From Streptomyces albireticuli (lineage in GTDB: Bacteria > Actinomycetota > Actinomycetes > Streptomycetales > Streptomycetaceae): a stretch of DNA of 64,000 bases. Location: positions 310,001-374,000 of the forward strand of contig NZ_JAJQQS010000003.1 in the NCBI RefSeq assembly GCF_021228125.1. Direction: 5' to 3'. Within the stretch, counting starts at the first letter, position 1. Every line of letters starts with the position of its first letter. This document shows positions 52,036-60,358 of the stretch, piece by piece. Position numbers and translations under genes: made by a program. The notes under the pieces were generated by a model. It worked only from the letters and a program-made list of their open reading frames with translations. It was not told the origin of the DNA and did no database searches.

Positions 52036-52644
52036 GTGGTGTCCCTGCGCGTCATCGACCCGGCGAAACCCCTCTCGCGCCCACCGGACCGCGTCCTGGT
52101 CGCGGGCGGCAGCGGCGCCGGGAAGACGACCGTCGCCGGAAAGCTGGCCGCGCTGTACGGACTGCCGAGGATCGAGCTGGACGAGCTGTACTACGGACCG
52201 GACTGGTCGGTACGCCCGGAGTTCGCCGACCGCGTCGCCCAGGCCGCCGAGGGCGCGCGCTGGGTGACCGAGTGGCACTACCCCGAGGTCAACGGCCTGC
52301 TCGCGAGCCGCGCGGAACTGCTCGTATGGCTCGACTACTCGACGACCCTCACGATGACGAGCCTGGTGCTGCGGACGCTGCTGCGCTCCCTGCACCGTGA
52401 GGCGCTGTGGAGCGGGAACCAGGAGGCGCCGCTGCGCTCGGTGTTCACCGACCCCGAGAACATCCTGCGTTACGGCTGGTCCACCCGGCACGAGACGCGG
52501 CACGAGCTACGGGCGCTGGCCCGCGCCGGTGCCGACCCCGGGGCGTCGCTCGACATGCTGCGGTTCACCCGGCCCGCCGACCTGTCGGACTGGCTGATCC
52601 GGCTTGCCCAAGGGAGGAGTACCAGTGCATCGCGAGCCCGATGA
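52036..52644 (+). CDS. pumH: P-loop (adenylate kinase-like) protein PumH
   Basis: A 202-residue P-loop NTPase. Walker A is GGSGAGKTT near residue 25, followed by LDELYYGPDW, typical of the adenylate/topology-modulation kinase-like family. The lid segment includes RSLHREALWSGNQEAP. The role in PUM biosynthesis is unresolved: nucleoside or nucleotide phosphorylation, or a part in self-protection, are both possible. GTG 52036 follows AGGAGGAG. It overlaps pumI by 20 nt. Confidence 0.8.
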   Translation: MVSLRVIDPAKPLSRPPDRVLVAGGSGAGKTTVAGKLAALYGLPRIELDELYYGPDWSVRPEFADRVAQAAEGARWVTEWHYPEVNGLLASRAELLVWLDYSTTLTMTSLVLRTLLRSLHREALWSGNQEAPLRSVFTDPENILRYGWSTRHETRHELRALARAGADPGASLDMLRFTRPADLSDWLIRLAQGRSTSASRAR

Positions 52645-54208
52645 CGGGACGGACCTCGACGCGGTCCCCGGCGGCGACGCCGTCTTCGACGACATCGTGG
52701 TGGGCGCGGGATCGGCGGGCGCCGTGCTCGCCGCCCGGCTCTCGGCGGACCCCGCGCGGCGGGTCCTGCTGATCGAGGCCGGGCCCGACTACCCGGACCG
52801 TTCCCGGCTGCCGGAGGACCTGCGCAACGGGCGCACCCCCTCGATGGTGGAGCACGACTGGTCGCTCGTCGGCGTCCGCGACGACGGCGCTGAGCTTCCG
52901 CTTCCGCGCGGGAAGGTCGTCGGCGGCTGCTCGGCGATCAACACCTGCCTCGCGCTGCGGCCGGCTCCGGGCGACTTCGGCCTCTGGGCGGCGACGGGGC
53001 TGCCCGGCTGGTCCTGGACACATGTGCTGCCGTACTTCAACCGCCTTGAGGCGGACGCGGACTTCGGCGGTCCGCACCACGGCCAGGACGGTCCGCTGCC
53101 GGTGCGGCGGCCGTCCCGGGCCGAGTGGACGCCCCTGTCGGCGGCGTTGGTGGAGACGGCGACGAGGGCGGGGCACCCGTTCACGGCCGATCACAACGCG
53201 CCGGACGCGACCGGCGTGGGACCGCTGCCGCTGAACCTGGCCGACGGCGGGCTGCGGGTCTCCACGGCGGCCGCCTATCTGGACCCGGCGCGTACCCGGC
53301 CGAATCTGACGGTCCTCGCGGGAACCCTGGTGGACCGGGTGCTGTTCGAGGGCACCAGGGCGGGCGGTGTCGCGGTCCGTGCGGGCGGGCGCGCCGCCGA
53401 GGTGCGCGGCGCCCGGGTCACGCTGTGCGCCGGCGCGTACGGGACCCCCGCGATCCTGCACCGCTCCGGGATCGGGCCGGCCGCGCCGCTGGCATCGCTC
53501 GGCGTGGACGTGGTCGCGGACCTGCCCGGTGTCGGCGCGGCGCTCTCCGACCACTCCCAGGTCGCGATCGGCGTCGTCCCCCGGCCGGGCCTGTGCGATC
53601 CGCGCGACCCGTGCGCCCAGGTCGTCCTGCGGTACACGGCGCCCGGGTCGGACGTCGCCGACGACATGCAGCTGTACGTGCTCAACCACGTGGAACTCGG
53701 CGTCTACGCCCCGCATCTGGCGGACCGGGTGCCCGGTGGCCGGGCCTTCATGATGACCTCGAACCTGATGGCGCCGGCCGGCCGGGGCACGGTCACGGCG
53801 GTGTCGCGCGACCCGGCCGTACCGCCGCGGATCGCCGTCGACTACGGCCGGGACGCCGAGGACCTGCGGCGCCAGCGGGAGGGCGTCCGCCTCTGCTGGG
53901 AACTGCTGCACGAGCCCCCGTTCACGACGCTGACCAAGGAGGTCATCGACATGGACGGGGAGACGATGCGGTCGGAGGCGGCGCTGAGCGCCTTCGTACG
54001 GCGGGCCGCGCGGACGGCACACCACCCGATGGGGTCGGCGCGGATGGGAGCCGAGGGCGATGCGGGGGCCGTGGTGGACGAGTGGTGCCGGGTGCGAGGG
54101 GTGGAAGGGCTCCGGGTGGCCGACGCGTCCGTGATCCCCGTGCCGTTGCGTGTGAACACGAATCTCGTCTCGATCATGATCGGGGAGCGGGTCGCCTCCT
54201 GGGACTGA
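52625..54208 (+). CDS. pumI: GMC oxidoreductase PumI (pseudouridine 5'-oxidase)
   Basis: A 527-residue glucose-methanol-choline family flavoprotein. The ADP-binding motif DDIVVGAGSAGAVLAARLS is near residue 21, the family block GKVVGGCSAINTCLALR near residue 98, and the active-site His in HHPMGSARMG with Asn in VNTNLVSIM at the C-terminus. It oxidises the 5'-hydroxyl of pseudouridine to the aldehyde used by PumG. GTG 52625 has GGGAGGAG 6 nt upstream, which decides the start. Confidence 0.9.
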   Translation: MHREPDDGTDLDAVPGGDAVFDDIVVGAGSAGAVLAARLSADPARRVLLIEAGPDYPDRSRLPEDLRNGRTPSMVEHDWSLVGVRDDGAELPLPRGKVVGGCSAINTCLALRPAPGDFGLWAATGLPGWSWTHVLPYFNRLEADADFGGPHHGQDGPLPVRRPSRAEWTPLSAALVETATRAGHPFTADHNAPDATGVGPLPLNLADGGLRVSTAAAYLDPARTRPNLTVLAGTLVDRVLFEGTRAGGVAVRAGGRAAEVRGARVTLCAGAYGTPAILHRSGIGPAAPLASLGVDVVADLPGVGAALSDHSQVAIGVVPRPGLCDPRDPCAQVVLRYTAPGSDVADDMQLYVLNHVELGVYAPHLADRVPGGRAFMMTSNLMAPAGRGTVTAVSRDPAVPPRIAVDYGRDAEDLRRQREGVRLCWELLHEPPFTTLTKEVIDMDGETMRSEAALSAFVRRAARTAHHPMGSARMGAEGDAGAVVDEWCRVRGVEGLRVADASVIPVPLRVNTNLVSIMIGERVASWD

Positions 54209-54281
54209 GCCCCGAACCGACCGGAAAGCGGCTCCGCCGCACGCCCGCGAACGCCGGACCGGCTGAATTCTGGAGGCACGG

Positions 54282-55295
54282 ATGGCCGAAACGCTCGTAC
54301 TCAAACACCGACCCGAGGACTTCCGGGTGCGCGAGAATCTCGTCGTCGCGCTGACCGACGAGACCGTGGCCGATCAGCGTTACGTCCTGCTGCACAAGCG
54401 CGGATACACCACGATGGAAGCGATCCGGCTGCTCGCGGACCGGCTCGGGGTGTCCAGCCGGGACGTCGGCTACGCCGGGCTCAAGGACGAGGACGGGGTG
54501 ACGGAGCAGCTGTTGTCCGTACCGCTGACGGCCCTGTCCGGTGACGGGCTTCCGGCCTTCGCGGAAGCGGCCGGTTCCGGACGGCTGCTGCGGCTGAGTC
54601 ATTACGGCTACGGACGCGAGCCCCTCGCCGTCGGGAAACTGAACGGCAACGGCTTCCGGATCGTGCTCCGCAACCTCGACGGCCGCACCGCCGAAAAGCT
54701 CGTCACCCGGCGCCGCACGAATCTCCTGTTCGTCAATTACTACGACACCCAGCGCTTCGGCGTGCCCGGCGGCCCCAAGCGCACCCATCTCGTGGGAGCC
54801 GCGGTACTGGCCGGGGAATGGGCGCGGGCCCGGGCGGAACTGGCCGGGCTCGGCGCTCCGGAAAGCGGGCCGGCCGCGCGCTGGACCGGTCCGGACGAGG
54901 AATTCTTCCGCAAGCTCGACCCCCGCACGGTGGCCTTCTACCTGGCCGCGCACTCCTCGTTCGCCTGGAACGCGCGAATAGCCGGGCTGATCCGCTCCGA
55001 GGACGCCCAGGACGTCTCCGTGGACGGCCTGCCGTACCGGTTCCCGGTCACGGGCCCCGGTGTCGCCGCCCTGCTCGCGGACCGGCACGAACTGCCGTAC
55101 ACCCGTTATTCGTACGAGGACGGGCCCGTCGAGCACCCGGTCATGCGGCCGACGGTGGTGCAGACCCTGGTGACCGTCGGCGATCACGGCGCGGACGACG
55201 CGTTCCCCGGCCGTCAGGCCGTCGAAGTGAGTTTCCAGCTGCCCGCCGGCTGCTACGCCACCACCGCGCTGCGGCAGCTGATCGCCCAGCGCTGA
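54282..55295 (+). CDS. pumJ: TruD-family pseudouridine synthase PumJ
   Basis: A 337-residue TruD-type pseudouridine synthase. The catalytic Asp is in YAGLKDEDGVTEQ near residue 68, within the family motif xGxKDxxxxTxQ; NYYDTQRFG near residue 152 is the second signature. Normal TruD modifies U13 of tRNA. Here the gene sits inside a nucleoside antibiotic cluster, and PumJ is reported to supply free pseudouridine. The short insertion domain matches that divergent branch. ATG 54282 follows GGAGG. A 73-nt gap separates it from pumI. Confidence 0.92.
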   Translation: MAETLVLKHRPEDFRVRENLVVALTDETVADQRYVLLHKRGYTTMEAIRLLADRLGVSSRDVGYAGLKDEDGVTEQLLSVPLTALSGDGLPAFAEAAGSGRLLRLSHYGYGREPLAVGKLNGNGFRIVLRNLDGRTAEKLVTRRRTNLLFVNYYDTQRFGVPGGPKRTHLVGAAVLAGEWARARAELAGLGAPESGPAARWTGPDEEFFRKLDPRTVAFYLAAHSSFAWNARIAGLIRSEDAQDVSVDGLPYRFPVTGPGVAALLADRHELPYTRYSYEDGPVEHPVMRPTVVQTLVTVGDHGADDAFPGRQAVEVSFQLPAGCYATTALRQLIAQR

Positions 55296-55308
55296 GGAAA
55301 GGTCGCAC

Positions 55309-56499
55309 ATGGCGTTGCTGTTGCTCAACCGCAGGCCCATTCTCGCCGAGGTGCCGGACTGGCTGTCCGGTGAGTCCGTGGTCGTCGTCACCGCGAAATC
55401 GGCCGCTCCCGCGTCGGCGTACGAGCGGTTCCGCCGGGTCGAGGTCGTGGACGACTACGAATCGGGCGAGGTGGACCTCCTCGTCGACGCGATGTGCGCC
55501 GAACACGACGTCGACCGGGTGCTCACCACGGCGGAGATCGACGTGGTCCGGGCGGCACGGGCGCGGGAACGGCACGGGATCCCCGGGCAGTCGACCGCCG
55601 CCGCCCTGGCCTACCGCGACAAATACCGGATGAAACTGCTCGCCTCGCGGCGGGGAATCCCCGTCGCGCCGATGGCCCTGGTCCGCGACGAGGACGAGCT
55701 CTCGTCCTTCGCCGACCGGAACGGTCTGCCCGTCGTGGTGAAGCCGGCCGACGGCGCCGGTTCGGTCGGCGTGACCGTACTGGCCGACCGGCGGGCCGTG
55801 GCGGAATTCTCTCCCCCGGCCGGCCGGACCCTGCTCGTGGAACGGTTCATCGACGGAATCGTCTGCCATGTGGACGGACTGATGGCAGGCGGCGCGCTGC
55901 TGCACGCCCTCCCGTCGCGCTATCTGGAATCCAATCTGGACACCGCGACACGCGCCGTGCCCAGCATCAGCGGAATGCTCCCGCCGGACGACGGACTCAC
56001 GAAAAGGCTGATCGGCGCGGCGGAGGCCACCGTGGCCGCGTTGCCCCCGGTGGCCGAAGTGACCGCCTTCCACGCCGAGTTCTTCCTGACGCCCCAGGAC
56101 GAACTCGTGCTGTGCGAGATCGCCTGCAGACCCGGCGGATGCGGGATCGCCGAGGCGTTCGAACTCACGACGGGCATCAACCTCTTCGCCGCGCATCTCC
56201 GGGGCCAGGCGGGGCTGATCACCTCCGTCACCGCCGACAGCGCGCGGCCGCGCCACGGCTGGGGCTGGTTCCCGCCGTGCGCCGGGACGCTGGAGCGGAT
56301 GCCGGAGTCCTGCCCCCTCCCCGGAACGGTCCGCTACACGCCCCTCGGCGAGCGAGGAAGCCGCTACGAGGGGCCCGGCTCCAGCACCGACCGCATCGCG
56401 GAGCTGGTCTTCCGGGTGGACGGCGGCCGTGCGGTGGAGGACGTGCTGCGCGAGGTCGACGACTGGTGGGCCGGGGAGATCCGATGGCAGTCCCGGTGA
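55309..56499 (+). CDS. pumK: ATP-grasp amide ligase PumK
   Basis: A 396-residue ATP-grasp enzyme. The ATP-binding pieces are VVVKPADGAGSVGVTVL near residue 143 and LLVERFIDGIVCHVDGL near residue 180, and the metal site is LVLCEIACRPGG. It forms an amide using ATP and an acyl phosphate. In the PUM pathway one ligase attaches Gln to 5'-aminopseudouridine and the other adds guanidinoacetate; I recall PumK acting first. ATG 55309 is 13 nt after pumJ, and its end overlaps pumL by 16 nt. Confidence 0.87.
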   Translation: MALLLLNRRPILAEVPDWLSGESVVVVTAKSAAPASAYERFRRVEVVDDYESGEVDLLVDAMCAEHDVDRVLTTAEIDVVRAARARERHGIPGQSTAAALAYRDKYRMKLLASRRGIPVAPMALVRDEDELSSFADRNGLPVVVKPADGAGSVGVTVLADRRAVAEFSPPAGRTLLVERFIDGIVCHVDGLMAGGALLHALPSRYLESNLDTATRAVPSISGMLPPDDGLTKRLIGAAEATVAALPPVAEVTAFHAEFFLTPQDELVLCEIACRPGGCGIAEAFELTTGINLFAAHLRGQAGLITSVTADSARPRHGWGWFPPCAGTLERMPESCPLPGTVRYTPLGERGSRYEGPGSSTDRIAELVFRVDGGRAVEDVLREVDDWWAGEIRWQSR

Positions 56500-57746
56500 C
56501 CGGACCGGCGGTGCGGACCGGCGGGTTCATGACGGCGATGGTCGTCGACGCGCTGGGCAGCGGCGTCTGGATCACATTCTCCCTGCTGTACTTCACCTAC
56601 GGGCAGGGCATGGCCCTGACCACCGCCGGTGCCGCGCTCAGCGCGGGCTCGCTGGCCGCCCTGGCGGTCGGCGGGCTGGCCGTGGGGGTGCTCACCGACC
56701 GGATGGGCCCCTTCCCGGCGGCTACGCTCAGCTGCGCGATCCGGACGGCGGCCTTCCCCTGCTATCTGGCCGCCGACGGCCCGGCCGCCGTCGCCGTCAT
56801 CGCCTTCGCGGTGAGCTTCGGCGACCGCCTCTACTGGGCCGCGCACGGTGGGCTGGTCGACAGCGTCACCTCGGCGGACCGGGAGCGGCGTGGCCTGTTC
56901 GCCCTGCTGAACAGCCTGCGCAACGTCGGCCTCGGGGTCGGCGCGCTGGCCGTGGCGCTGGGTGCCTCCCTGGAGGAGCGCGGCGGGGGACTGCTCTGGA
57001 ACTCCATCCCGCTGGCCAACGCCGCCAGTTTCGCCGTCGCCGGGGTCCTCTTCCGGTACGCCGGGCGCGGCGTCCCCGCCGTGCGCCGCGGGACCGGGCC
57101 CCCGGCGTCGTACCGCCGGGTCCTCGCCGACCACCGGTTCCTGGCCTTCACCGGCGCGACCCTCGCCATCACGCTGTCCAGCGTCGCCTTCGACTCGATC
57201 CTGCCGGTCTTCCTGCGCTCGCTGGACATGCCGTTGTGGATGCCGCCGGTGGCCTACGTGCTCTCGTGCGTGGCCATCCCCGCCTTCCAGCCACTGGCGT
57301 TGCGGCTGGGGCGGGAGCGGCCGGCGATGCGGCTGATGGCGCTGGCGGCCGTACTGATCGCGGCGGCGCTCGCCGGGCTGGTCGTCGTGGGCCGGCTGAG
57401 CGCGGCGGGCGCCACGGCCGCGGTGGCCGTGCTCGTGCTGCTCTTCAGCCTTGGCGAGGCGGTCTTCGGCGCGGTGGCCATGACCATCGTGCTGTCCTTC
57501 GCGTCGGCGGCGGACTCCGGCCGGTACAGCGCCTTCTACCAGCTCGCGTGGGGGCTGTCGGGGGCGCTCGGGCCCGTCCTGCACACGCTGCTGTTCTCGG
57601 TGTCCGGCGGCACACCGTGGCTCGTCATGGCGTGCGCCCTGCTCGCGGCCGCCGCCGTCTACACCGCGCTCGCCAGGGCGCCGCACACCGAAAAGGCCCC
57701 GGGCGTGCGCGGCCGCGCCCCCGTCGGCCGGAAAGGACGACGATGA
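56484..57746 (+). CDS. pumL: MFS transporter PumL
   Basis: A 420-residue major facilitator protein with about 11-12 hydrophobic segments. The loop 2-3 motif is GVLTDRMGPFPAA near residue 70, the position of the MFS signature. Placement between the two ligase genes indicates export of pseudouridimycin, probably part of self-protection. ATG 56484 has GGGGAG 7 nt upstream and overlaps pumK; the stop overlaps pumM (ATGA). Confidence 0.87.
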   Translation: MAVPVTGPAVRTGGFMTAMVVDALGSGVWITFSLLYFTYGQGMALTTAGAALSAGSLAALAVGGLAVGVLTDRMGPFPAATLSCAIRTAAFPCYLAADGPAAVAVIAFAVSFGDRLYWAAHGGLVDSVTSADRERRGLFALLNSLRNVGLGVGALAVALGASLEERGGGLLWNSIPLANAASFAVAGVLFRYAGRGVPAVRRGTGPPASYRRVLADHRFLAFTGATLAITLSSVAFDSILPVFLRSLDMPLWMPPVAYVLSCVAIPAFQPLALRLGRERPAMRLMALAAVLIAAALAGLVVVGRLSAAGATAAVAVLVLLFSLGEAVFGAVAMTIVLSFASAADSGRYSAFYQLAWGLSGALGPVLHTLLFSVSGGTPWLVMACALLAAAAVYTALARAPHTEKAPGVRGRAPVGRKGRR

Positions 57747-59083
57747 GCCGGTCGGAGAACGGCCCGCGGGCCGGGGGCGCGGGGTCTTGGGCCATGACGG
57801 ACGAGGCGACGGTCACCGGTACGGGTGCCGGAGCGGAAGAGCGGATCACCGGGACCGTCACCCGCGTGCTGCGGGACTTCTGGTCCGGGCGCGACGCGGT
57901 GCTGCTGCTCGACGACTTCGACCACCGGGCCACCTCGCTGGTCGACGAGCTGCGGGCGTGCGGCGCCCGGGTGGGCGCCGTGATCGCCCGGACCGGCCCG
58001 GTCGCCGGGGCTCCGGAGGTCGAGCGGAGCCTGCACTGCTCCGACGCCGGACTCACCTTCACGCGGCCGGAGTTCGAGGCGTGGCTGCGGGGTCCTTCGG
58101 AGGACGTACGGGCCTGGCTCGACGGGCTCGACCCGGCGCGGGAGTGGGTGGTGCTCGGCACGCCGCGCACGGGCGTCGCCACCTTCTGCGGGCGGCCGGT
58201 GCACGGCCGGCGGCGGCCGGAGTGGGCCGCGGTGGAGGACAAGACCACCATCGACGCCCTGTGGGAGGCCGCCGGGGTGGCCTCGCCGCCGCACGTCGTC
58301 GTCGGCGTGGACGAGCTGTCGCGCGGGCCGGCCGGGCTCGACGGGGTGGCCGGGCCGGCCGGGGTCGTCATCGCGGCGGACTCGACGCGCGGCCACGTCG
58401 GGGACGCGCTGGGCCTGCGCTGGGTCCCCGGCCCGGCCGGATTCCCGGAGGCCGCGAAGGAGTTCGCGGACCGGGCGGACCGGGTGCGGATCGCCCGCTT
58501 CGCCGACGGCGTGCCGTGCAGCGTGCTCGGCATGGCGCTGCCGGACGGCGTGGCCGTGTTCTCGCCCATCGAGATCGTCACCCTCGGCGATCCGGCGACC
58601 GGCCGGCTGCTGTTCTGCGGCTCGTCCACCCACTGGCGACCGGGCGAGGCGGCGGAGCGCGACATCCGGGGCGCGGCGCGGCGGGCGGGCGCGGAACTCG
58701 TCCGGACCACCGGCTACCGGGGGATCTTCAGCGTCGACGGCCTGCTCACGCCGGACGGGTTCACCGCCACCGAACTCAACCCCCGGCACGCCTCCGGCCT
58801 CGGCCTGCGGGCCGCGCTCCCGGACTTCCCGGTCTACCTGTACAACCGCGCGGTCCAGGAGGGCCTGCCCGGGCTCGGCGGGATCACGGCCGCCGCCCTG
58901 GAAGGGCTCGTGCGCCGGCTGGTCGCCGCCGCGCCCTCGGCCTCGCTGGCGGTGGGCACGACGCCCGTCGAGGCCGTGCCGTCGGCGCCGGACCACCGGG
59001 CGGGCCCGGCCTGCGCGGACCTGGCGGCCCGGCTGGGCGAGCCGGGGCTGCGCGCCTTCCCGCTGGCGGCGGCCGCTCGCTGA
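57743..59083 (+). CDS. pumM: ATP-grasp amide ligase PumM
   Basis: A 446-residue divergent ATP-grasp protein. VVLGTPRTGVATFCG, VEDKTTIDALWEAAGV and VIAADSTRGHVGDALG occupy the positions of the ATP-binding lobe; GIFSVDGLLTPDGFTATELNPR is the metal-binding segment with Glu-x-Asn. It would form the second amide of PUM, joining guanidinoacetate to the Gln-nucleoside. The pairing with PumN next door supports this. It starts at ATG 57743, overlapping the pumL stop. Confidence 0.84.
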   Translation: MSRSENGPRAGGAGSWAMTDEATVTGTGAGAEERITGTVTRVLRDFWSGRDAVLLLDDFDHRATSLVDELRACGARVGAVIARTGPVAGAPEVERSLHCSDAGLTFTRPEFEAWLRGPSEDVRAWLDGLDPAREWVVLGTPRTGVATFCGRPVHGRRRPEWAAVEDKTTIDALWEAAGVASPPHVVVGVDELSRGPAGLDGVAGPAGVVIAADSTRGHVGDALGLRWVPGPAGFPEAAKEFADRADRVRIARFADGVPCSVLGMALPDGVAVFSPIEIVTLGDPATGRLLFCGSSTHWRPGEAAERDIRGAARRAGAELVRTTGYRGIFSVDGLLTPDGFTATELNPRHASGLGLRAALPDFPVYLYNRAVQEGLPGLGGITAAALEGLVRRLVAAAPSASLAVGTTPVEAVPSAPDHRAGPACADLAARLGEPGLRAFPLAAAAR

Positions 59084-59119
59084 GTCCGGGGCGGCACCGC
59101 CCACAGACCTTTCCCGAAG

Positions 59120-59153
59120 CACGCGATGAGCAAAAGGCACGCGATGAGCAAAG
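59120..59153 (+). repeat. Tandem 18-nt duplication at the pumN start region
   Basis: GCACGCGATGAGCAAA occurs at 59120-59135 and again at 59138-59153, each carrying an ATG in the pumN frame (59126 and 59144). The real start is probably ATG 59168, after AAGAAAGG. Confidence 0.7.
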
Positions 59154-59167
59154 AAAGGTGCACGATC

Positions 59168-60304
59168 ATGAACCAGCCTGCCGTCCGGGTCAATTCCTGG
59201 AACGAATGGGACCCGCTGCGCGAGATCGTCGTCGGCGTCGCCGACAACGCCTGCTTCGAGCCCGGCGAGCCCGGCTACCGCCCCGCACTGCGCGACACGG
59301 ACGCGCCCTTCCCCACCGGCCCCAAGCCGGCCGAGATGATCGACCGGGCCAACGCGCAACTGGACGGGCTGGCGGCGGTGCTGGAGGCGCAGGGCGTCAC
59401 CGTCCGCCGGCCCGACGCGATCGACCTGAGGAGCGCGCTCCGGACGCCCACGTTCGAGGTGGACAACCAGTACTGCGTGGTCTGCCCCCGGGACGTGATG
59501 ATCACGCTCGGCAACGAGATCGTCGAGGCGTCCATGTCACGCCGTGCCCGGTACTTCGAGTACCAGGCGTACCGCACGCTCGTCTACGAGTACTGGAACG
59601 CGGACCCGAACATGGTGTGGACCGTGGCCCCCAAGCCGTCGATGGCCGACTCCATGTACCGGCAGGACTTCTGGGACTGGCCGCTGGCCGAGCGGCACGC
59701 CCGGATGCACGAGTCGGAGTTCTGCGTCACACAGGACGAGGTGGTCTTCGACGCCGCCGACATGAACCGCTTCGGCCGCGACATCGTCGTCCAGGAGTCG
59801 ATGACCACCAACCGGGCCGGCATCCGCTGGCTCAAGCGGCACCTGGAGCCGCGCGGCTTCCGGGTGCACCCGGTGCACTTCCCGCTCGACTTCTTCCCGT
59901 CGCACATCGACTGCACCTTCGTGCCGCTGCGTCCTGGGCTGATCCTGACCAACCCGGAGCGGCCGCTGCGCGAGGGCGAGGAACAGATGTTCCTGCGCAA
60001 CGACTGGGAGCTGGTGGACGTGCCGCAGCCGACCTCGAACAACGAGGAGATGCCGCGCTACTGCCAGTCGTCGAAGTGGCTGTCGATGAACGTCCTCAGC
60101 GTCTCGCCCACGAAGGTCGTCTGCGAAGAGCGGGAGAAGCCGCTGCAGGACCTGCTCGACAAGCTCGGCTTCGAGGTCCTCCCGGTGCCGTTCCGGGACG
60201 TCTTCGAGTACGGCGGGTCGCTGCACTGCGCCACCTGGGACGTCAACCGGGAGGGGGCGGCCGAGGACTACTTCCCGCACCTCGACTACACGCCGGTCGT
60301 CTGA
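59168..60304 (+). CDS. pumN: Glycine amidinotransferase PumN
   Basis: A 378-residue L-arginine:glycine amidinotransferase-like enzyme that makes guanidinoacetate, the formamidinyl-glycine unit of PUM. The catalytic triad is visible: Cys in GGSLHCATWDV near residue 355, His/Asp in PSHIDCTFVPL near residue 240, and the Asp in the FGRDIVVQESM region. VNSWNEWDPLREIVVGVAD is the family's N-terminal signature. ATG 59168 is chosen over the duplicated ATGs at 59126 and 59144 because the family start follows it immediately. It is followed by a palindromic terminator. Confidence 0.92.
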   Translation: MNQPAVRVNSWNEWDPLREIVVGVADNACFEPGEPGYRPALRDTDAPFPTGPKPAEMIDRANAQLDGLAAVLEAQGVTVRRPDAIDLRSALRTPTFEVDNQYCVVCPRDVMITLGNEIVEASMSRRARYFEYQAYRTLVYEYWNADPNMVWTVAPKPSMADSMYRQDFWDWPLAERHARMHESEFCVTQDEVVFDAADMNRFGRDIVVQESMTTNRAGIRWLKRHLEPRGFRVHPVHFPLDFFPSHIDCTFVPLRPGLILTNPERPLREGEEQMFLRNDWELVDVPQPTSNNEEMPRYCQSSKWLSMNVLSVSPTKVVCEEREKPLQDLLDKLGFEVLPVPFRDVFEYGGSLHCATWDVNREGAAEDYFPHLDYTPVV

Positions 60305-60338
60305 CCGGGGGGCGTACGAGCGCTCGTACGCCCCCCGG
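60305..60338. terminator. 34-bp perfect palindrome at the right end of the PUM operon
   Basis: The sequence is fully self-complementary (17-bp arms with no loop; core GTACGAGCGCTCGTAC). It begins right after the pumN stop and lies between convergent genes. Confidence 0.75.
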
Positions 60339-60358
60339 CCGCTACGCCCCCGGCGCCG

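Noticed and set aside
54209..54281. Third copy of the dispersed palindromic element
   Set aside because: CGCCGGACCGGCTGA resembles the core of the repeat, but there is no inverted arm and the similarity is short.
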